Positions 59,160 to 64,000 of a DNA stretch of 64,000 bases are shown here, piece after piece. The position numbers and the translations under genes were made by a program. Under the pieces are notes generated by a model. The model saw only the letters and a list, made by a program, of their open reading frames with translations, was not told the origin of the DNA and made no database searches. The first letter of the stretch is position 1; every line of letters begins with the position of its first letter. Source of the stretch: Epiperipatus broadwayi (taxonomy: Eukaryota > Onychophora > Udeonychophora > Euonychophora > Peripatidae); the NCBI GenBank assembly GCA_028023455.1, contig JAQFVV010006309.1:454511-518510 (forward strand). The letters are read 5' to 3'.

Positions 59160-60180
59160 ATCAGCTGACCAAACTGATATGGCTGACTAAACCAATGGCA
59201 AAAACATCTTTATGGAATGCATGCAAGAAATTAGCAATTATAAAATTCTAAATAGGAACAGGATTCTTATCCCAGTTAGGAGGGAAAAGGTATGGAACTT
59301 ATCCACAGAATTCAATCTTGGATAGTCAGGACAAAAAAAATAGACTCTAATATATCTGATAGCTGTGATTAAACTCCAATCTTCAAGAAATATACTAAAG
59401 AATATCAGGGAAACAAATGTGAATTTAAATAGTCCATAGTTTTAAGCCATTAGAATCTGGCAATGAATATATGAATATCACAAAGAACCTTTCAGAGGAT
59501 TTTTTTTATCACTGCAGACATATTCTCAAGATGGATTGATTGCACATATCAATACAAAAGACAAACTAAACAATGAAAAGGCTTTGTGAGGTTTTTTACA
59601 CATCATATGATTCCAGAAGTATTGATTACATACAATGGAGCTGGTTTGATATTGGAGAAAGAAAAATACTAAAAGAATAAGCATTCTACATATTGTAGCA
59701 TCTCCATCTCACATCCTATCCAGAATTCAATGAACTGACCAAAATGACAGTGTGCTAATTTAAGACGCTAATAAAAATCTAATGAAAATTCATTTTCATG
59801 AAGTATTACATTTAGAATTATTCATACAATATATAATGTTATTGGTATATACTAGTAATGCTCTGACAATGAGCAAAAAGCTGAAACCAAGATAAACCTT
59901 ATTAACAATCGATCCACAAATTAAAAGCTAACTTATCTAAATTAGAGCCATTCTAAAAGAGTCTAGAAAGACAAAATAATTATTGATGTCAAAAAATTGT
60001 GTTACTTAAAAAAGAATGGAGAAGTGCATAGAAGCTATGTAAGTCATTTTGCCTTGATGTGACAATGGTATCTGATAATAAATCAAAAGTGCCACTAAAG
60101 CTTTAAAAGAAAAATGAGCTCAAATGGAAATTAAACAATCTGAAATATTACATTAAGATAAACAAGATGAGCAGACTAAT
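59160..60180 (+). pseudogene. Ty3/Gypsy-type integrase remnant
   Basis: The plus strand gives a decayed retroviral-type integrase in scattered frames. In order: NRNRILIPVRREKVW (59230-59300; the stretch before the HHCC finger), FITADIFSRWIDC (59503-59541; first catalytic Asp at 59517-59519), MIPEVLITYNGAGL (59605-59646), a HP-x-QNS remnant of the HPQSNGxxE box near 59715, then MSKKLKPR, RAILKESRKTK (about 59945-59980) and NGEVHRSYVSHFAL (60015-60056), which fits the C-terminal tail. The second catalytic Asp (DNGP) is now Tyr at 59631-59633 and the spacing to the first Asp is shorter than usual. In a live element the enzyme joins cDNA ends to host DNA. No LTRs or RT are recognised nearby. Confidence 0.68.
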
Positions 60181-60574
60181 ATATTAAGCAAAAACAAATA
60201 ATAACCTGTAATGCAGAAGCACTGGAATCAGAACCCCATTCAAATATTTAAATAACCATATACATGACTAATGAAAGCAGCACAGAAATTCAGACTTCTG
60301 CAGATGGGAATAGGTATGCTATCTTTTAAAAGGATGGATAACAAAAATATGTGAAAATAATAAATGTGAATGCTGATTTTAAATAATAATAAGGTAATTT
60401 ACAATTGGAAATCTGAAATTTTATTGGTAGAAAAAAATAGTAAAAGATTACGAAGCCAAAAATAGAAATAAAATTATTTCATTTTAATAGTAAAGATGAT
60501 AAAAATATTGTCTTATTGTACTATTATTGCAGAAATAACTTCATTTTAAAAAGAAATATGCCCATGTCTTTGAG

Positions 60575-60690
60575 AAGGAAGGATTTAAGTAAGTGTGTTA
60601 CCAGTTTTTACTTATGTATCTGAGGCAATGAAAAGGAAGGATTTAAGTAAGTGTGTTACCAGTTTTTACTTATGTATCTGAGGCAATATA
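60575..60690 (+). repeat. Tandem duplication of a 58-bp unit
   Basis: AAGGAAGGATTTAAGTAAGT ... GTATCTGAGGCAAT occurs twice in immediate succession with no visible difference, so it is recent. Confidence 0.95.
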
Positions 60691-60754
60691 AAAACTTTAG
60701 ACATCTCAATGAGCTATGGAGAGATATATGTTAGGAGTAACAAGAAGAGATTAA

Positions 60755-61027
60755 AAATGAAATACACAGGTAAGAGAACAAACAGGTGTTACAGAAATAA
60801 TTAAGAGATTGGAGCTGGGCTGGACTAGAAGAGATGATAATAGATGGACAGTTGAACTCTTAAACTGGATTCCAAGAGATTGTAAAAAAAGACCACATGT
60901 GAGATGGATAAATGAAATAATGAAGTATGCTAGGTTAAAATGGAGAAGAGAGGCTAAAGGTTGAAAAAACTGGATTAAACTTGGAGACCATCTTGCAGTG
61001 AATCAATAATTGTCAAAAATGATGATG
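60755..61027 (+). pseudogene. RTE-type LINE 3' end (ORF2 C-terminus) with TGA tail
   Basis: The plus strand reads TGVTEIIKRLELGWTRRDD, NRWTVELLNWIPRD, KKRPHVRWINEIMKYARLKW, a stop, then KNWIKLGDHLAV. This is the conserved C-terminal part of RTE-type ORF2: ...NRWTxxxLxWxPR...RPxxRWxDEI...W..LG. The tail ATGATGATGATT follows at about 61017-61027. About 90 codons are nearly open with stops in the last third. The rest of ORF2 is missing because of 5' truncation. Confidence 0.8.
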
Positions 61028-61369
61028 ATTGTACTCTTCAATATAACTACCAATTAATCCATAAGAAAACCTTATTTCCAGAAGTCAAAAACAGCAGTGT
61101 GAATATTATATAAAACAAAATGAGAACATTGGATCCTGACACTTTTAATATTCCAGTTAATCTGACTATGATAATCATAGTTTAATAAATTTTTGTAAGC
61201 TTATAAAACTGTGTTGCGATAGGAATGAGCTAAAGATGAATAATGAACGGACAAAAAATAACTTACAAACGTTATACAACCCATTGGAAGCTTCACTTAC
61301 TTCCTGTTCAGTTACAAACAATCCGAGTTATTTTTTTTACAAATGTATTTGTTAAATTAATACACTGTA

Positions 61370-61742
61370 CAGGCTTACATACACCTTCACATATTTATTC
61401 TAAGGGATTCGAACTCAGACTTTCACACAGCCCTCAACTCTCCATGCCATCCCATATTGCTGACCCATCTGATCATACACATTTTGAAAAGATAAATGAT
61501 CACCAATATACGTATTTCATGCTAAACCAACAATCATCAGTTGGTCCAGATTACTATCTCCACACACTTATACAATCAGTGCTCAGCTTTATATTAAGAT
61601 AGCCAATCTTCATACTTTAATGGACAGGCTCCAAACTACTCCAACACACAACTCTTCAGCCATCCATTTCATTGAAAATCTGATGATGGAACGTTCAAAG
61701 CCCACGTTAGTGCCAACTTTGTCATCCTACCCATGTGTATTT
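61370..61742. mobile_element. F1 family copy with clear box B-like terminus
   Basis: GGGATTCGAACTCAGACTTTCACACAGCCCTCAACTCTCC at the left gives, on the minus strand, GAGTTCGAATCCC, a near-consensus tRNA box B. Then GATAAATGATCACCAATATA, ATTTCATGCTAAACCAACAATC, GTTGGTCCAGATTACTATCTCC, GATAGCCAATCTTCATAC, GGACAGGCTCC and CTGATGATGGAACGTTCAAA follow in F1 order. The right TIR is missing. The open frame of 119 codons across it is a repeat translation. Confidence 0.75.
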
Positions 61743-61744
61743 GT

Positions 61745-62755
61745 TGTATAATAAAAATCAAAGTTACTTATTATATATATGTAAACAATCATTTCACCTA
61801 TTGCAAACTTTTTGTTAAAATAAAATGATCAGAACTCCAGTAACTTGTATGGCGATTTAATTAAGGTCACAATCAGTAATAGATATTAGACGTTTAATGT
61901 GCGAATTATATAATAAAAACATCATCGCTAATGTAGCTTTTATTGTATTCTCATTATTTAATGCATTTCGCTTTTTTTAAAAAAATTTTTTATTTTGATT
62001 ACCATTGTTTGTATATATATTATTTTGTATCAGTTTTTTTGTTAATGGCAGGAAAGTATCGGGTAATAAATAGCAGCATGATATCTACTTTATTTTCAGA
62101 AAAATACTTGACATTTCATACAAAAACAGATTACATAAAGATTAAATTCAGAAGATTGAAGATATCATACGAAAAAGTACACCTGGTTGCACATCATTCC
62201 AATCACTGTCAACAAATTTTAAAAGGTTTTCACTATTATTCGTTATTTTACAGAACATGATAAATTACTTCCAATAAAGCAAACCCTGATAGCCTTTAAT
62301 ATTATATATAATTTCGTTTTAGCTTTGCAAAATGTTTTATAAAAGAGATGGGATTTATCAACCACGTGATATCAGTCACAAAATCAACTCCCATTGCGCT
62401 GTGATCTCAGGTGAAATTGATGATGTTCTTTACAACTTTATTTAAAAATACATGCTGATTCTGTTAGTCAATTATTTTCAAACATTTATTTAGAAAATAT
62501 AAAATCTACACGAATAACTCGAATAAAATTGATGTACTAAATAATAAAGAAATTTATTTACGTACAAATGACTAGTTTTAATTTATAATATTTAAAACAA
62601 TCGAATCAAAAAAAAAAAAAAAAAGTAAGAAAGAAATCTAAGTCTAATAGTAATAAATACTAGAAGAAATTAACATTCTCGAATTCTTTAGTAAATGTAT
62701 TAATAAAAATGAAAATTTAAATAGTGATATTAATGAATTTTAAAATTACTGATGT
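61745..62755. other. No gene recognised
   Basis: AT-rich. The 105-codon frame at 61943-62260 shows no domain; I do not call it a gene. A16 run near 62610. Confidence 0.45.
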
Positions 62756-62757
62756 CA

Positions 62758-62861
62758 ATGAATTTATAAGAAAATATCCTATATTCTGGTAGAAAAGATA
62801 TTTTATAAAATGAATTTATAAGAAAATATCCTATATTCTGGTAGAAAAGATATTTTATAAA
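62758..62861 (+). repeat. Tandem duplication of a 52-bp unit
   Basis: ATGAATTTATAAGAAAATATCC ... GGTAGAAAAGATATTTTATAA occurs twice back to back, essentially identical. Confidence 0.95.
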
Positions 62862-63079
62862 TGAATATAAGACTTAGATAGAAGTGTAATTTTTTTTTTT
62901 AAAGAAGAATATCGTATGTTATGAAAAAAAAAAAAGTTTTTAATAAACGAAATCTAACAGCGTTTATTTATGAGTCTAAGTTCTTAGAAGAACAATTCAT
63001 AGTCTGCTGATCATACAAGTAAGAATGAAAAAGTCAACACATAGATAAGAAAACTAACAAATACCATTAGCATTAATAA

Positions 63080-63315
63080 AATAATAATGAGGGTGAAATG
63101 GAGTTGGTTGTATTTGGGAAAAAGATAACAAAAAGCAGACCATTGAACAAAACTAGATCTCAAAAGTTTACAAAAGATCACATGTGAAATGGATGAATAG
63201 CATGAAAAAGATTCTTGGATTGAGGTGGAAAAGGGAAACTATGAATCAAAAAACTGGTTTAATTTGGAAAGCCTTCACTAGTACCAATAATATTTTAAAA
63301 ATAATAGTGATATTA
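63080..63315 (+). pseudogene. RTE-type LINE 3' end, diverged
   Basis: After frame changes the plus strand shows VKWSWLYLGKR, then RWMNSMKKILGLRWKRE-like sequence (63180-63245) and KNWFNLESLH, matching the same C-terminal region as 60.8 kb. More decayed, with a deletion and several stops. No TGA tail is clear. Confidence 0.6.
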
Positions 63316-63319
63316 TTTA

Positions 63320-64000
63320 TGTTATATGGATAAATTGACACTCATAACCTGGCTATTATAACTAAAAAACCAACAACTTAAATAAATATATAAAATGCCC
63401 TAAAATGCATGAACACACAAAACTGAAGACAAATAAATCTTAATACTATAGATTGATATAAACTAAATATATGTATCCAAGTATGTGGCTAAGTGTTTTC
63501 AAGAGCCAAGGTCCTTATATTTGTAGCCATCTTGAAAATAAATAGGTTGGTTAATAGCGATGCGAATTTGTCTAAATGAAGTAGTTAAGTATTCCATTTC
63601 CTGGAGATATTATAACAAGAGTCTTTTCTGTTTATAGAGTTGTTATCTTTAGCAATAAAATAAGCATCTTTTGTTTTTCTCTTAAGATTATGCCACTCTC
63701 TGCAAACAACCACTGGGTCTTTAAGTTAGCAATCATGACCAGCTGAGCTCAGCAAGGGTCTGTTAGTGCTTTACTATATGAGTATGTGTGTTGAGATAGG
63801 TGAGTGGATAGAGAGGCCCTGGTCTCATCATAATATTATGCTGTACAATGTATTTCAGGGCAGGCAATATTGTAAACAACCTGAGGTGTCAATGAGGGTG
63901 GTAAACTGTCTTTATAATTAGTTTGTTGGAGTTGGGATGTGTGTGAAAGCATAAATTATATTTATTACTGAATATCTTATGAAAATTTTCTATGCATATT
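63320..64000. other. No gene recognised; GC-richer tail
   Basis: From about 63690 the sequence becomes richer in G and C (CTGAGCTCAGCAAGGGTC, AGAGAGGCCCTGGTCTC), which may be a repeat continuing past the window edge. No motif is readable. Confidence 0.4.

Noticed and set aside
61243-61602. 119-codon frame, the longest in the window
   Set aside because: Most of it lies across the F1 repeat in a frame not open in other copies.
1-64000. Search for CRISPR arrays, bacterial operons or ribosome binding sites
   Set aside because: No regular short repeats with spacers, no operon-like gene order and no bacterial genes; the DNA is eukaryotic.

Overview
This window reads as repeat-dense, gene-poor DNA from a very AT-rich animal genome (I estimate about three quarters A+T by eye; not computed). 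I found no intact host protein gene. No open reading frame is long, and every recognisable coding stretch is a broken piece of a transposable element. The mixture of Penelope-like elements (PLEs) with GIY-YIG endonuclease, LINE/RTE 3' ends, a Gypsy-type integrase fossil, Merlin and hAT DNA transposons, tRNA-derived SINEs and many foldback MITEs points to a metazoan, most likely an invertebrate. I cannot name the species; a mollusc, cnidarian or flatworm would all fit.

Layout. 1-3.7 kb: AT-rich, nothing recognised except a GC-richer island near 0.5-0.77 kb. 3.7-4.56 kb: LINE ORF2 C-terminus (+) with an (ATCAC)n tail. 6.28-6.84 kb: a 560-bp insertion built of direct, direct and inverted copies of one ~140-bp unit, with a 14-bp target-site duplication. 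8.47-11.5 kb: a ~1.35-kb direct duplication. 12.06-13.69 kb: a hAT relic (BED finger plus 3' terminus) split by a Merlin element with long TIRs and 8-bp target-site duplications. 14.1-17.1 kb: SINEs, a 198-bp tandem duplication and a PLE-like scrap. 17.8-22.8 kb: MITEs and a long-TIR repeat family (called F1 here), including a ~1.1-kb palindrome. 25.05-26.78 kb: two PLE 3' halves head to head, followed by a foldback MITE. 27.9-36.1 kb: F1 copy, two minus-strand LINE fossils, and a MITE family whose interior is inverted between copies. 37-40.3 kb: two more PLE GIY-YIG remnants, an F1-related tandem and foldbacks. 43.9-45.05 kb: a 1.17-kb TIR element with internal tandem repeats. 46.5-50.4 kb: SINE, RTE 3' end, AAT microsatellite, a tRNA-Gly(TCC)-like gene and a LINE C-terminus. 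51.0-53 kb: SINE and a PLE reverse-transcriptase fossil. 53.2-58 kb: F1 copies, PLE scrap, foldbacks and a TIR element. 59.1-60.2 kb: Gypsy-type integrase fossil. 60.7-63.3 kb: RTE 3' ends, F1 copy and short tandem repeats.

Nothing here works together as a pathway. The window records repeated waves of insertion, nesting, inversion and decay. The only feature that might be functional for the host is the tRNA-Gly-like gene at 49.2 kb, and it has one T-stem mismatch. The most informative structures are the head-to-head PLE pair, the TSD-flanked composite insertion, the Merlin-in-hAT nest and the F1 family.
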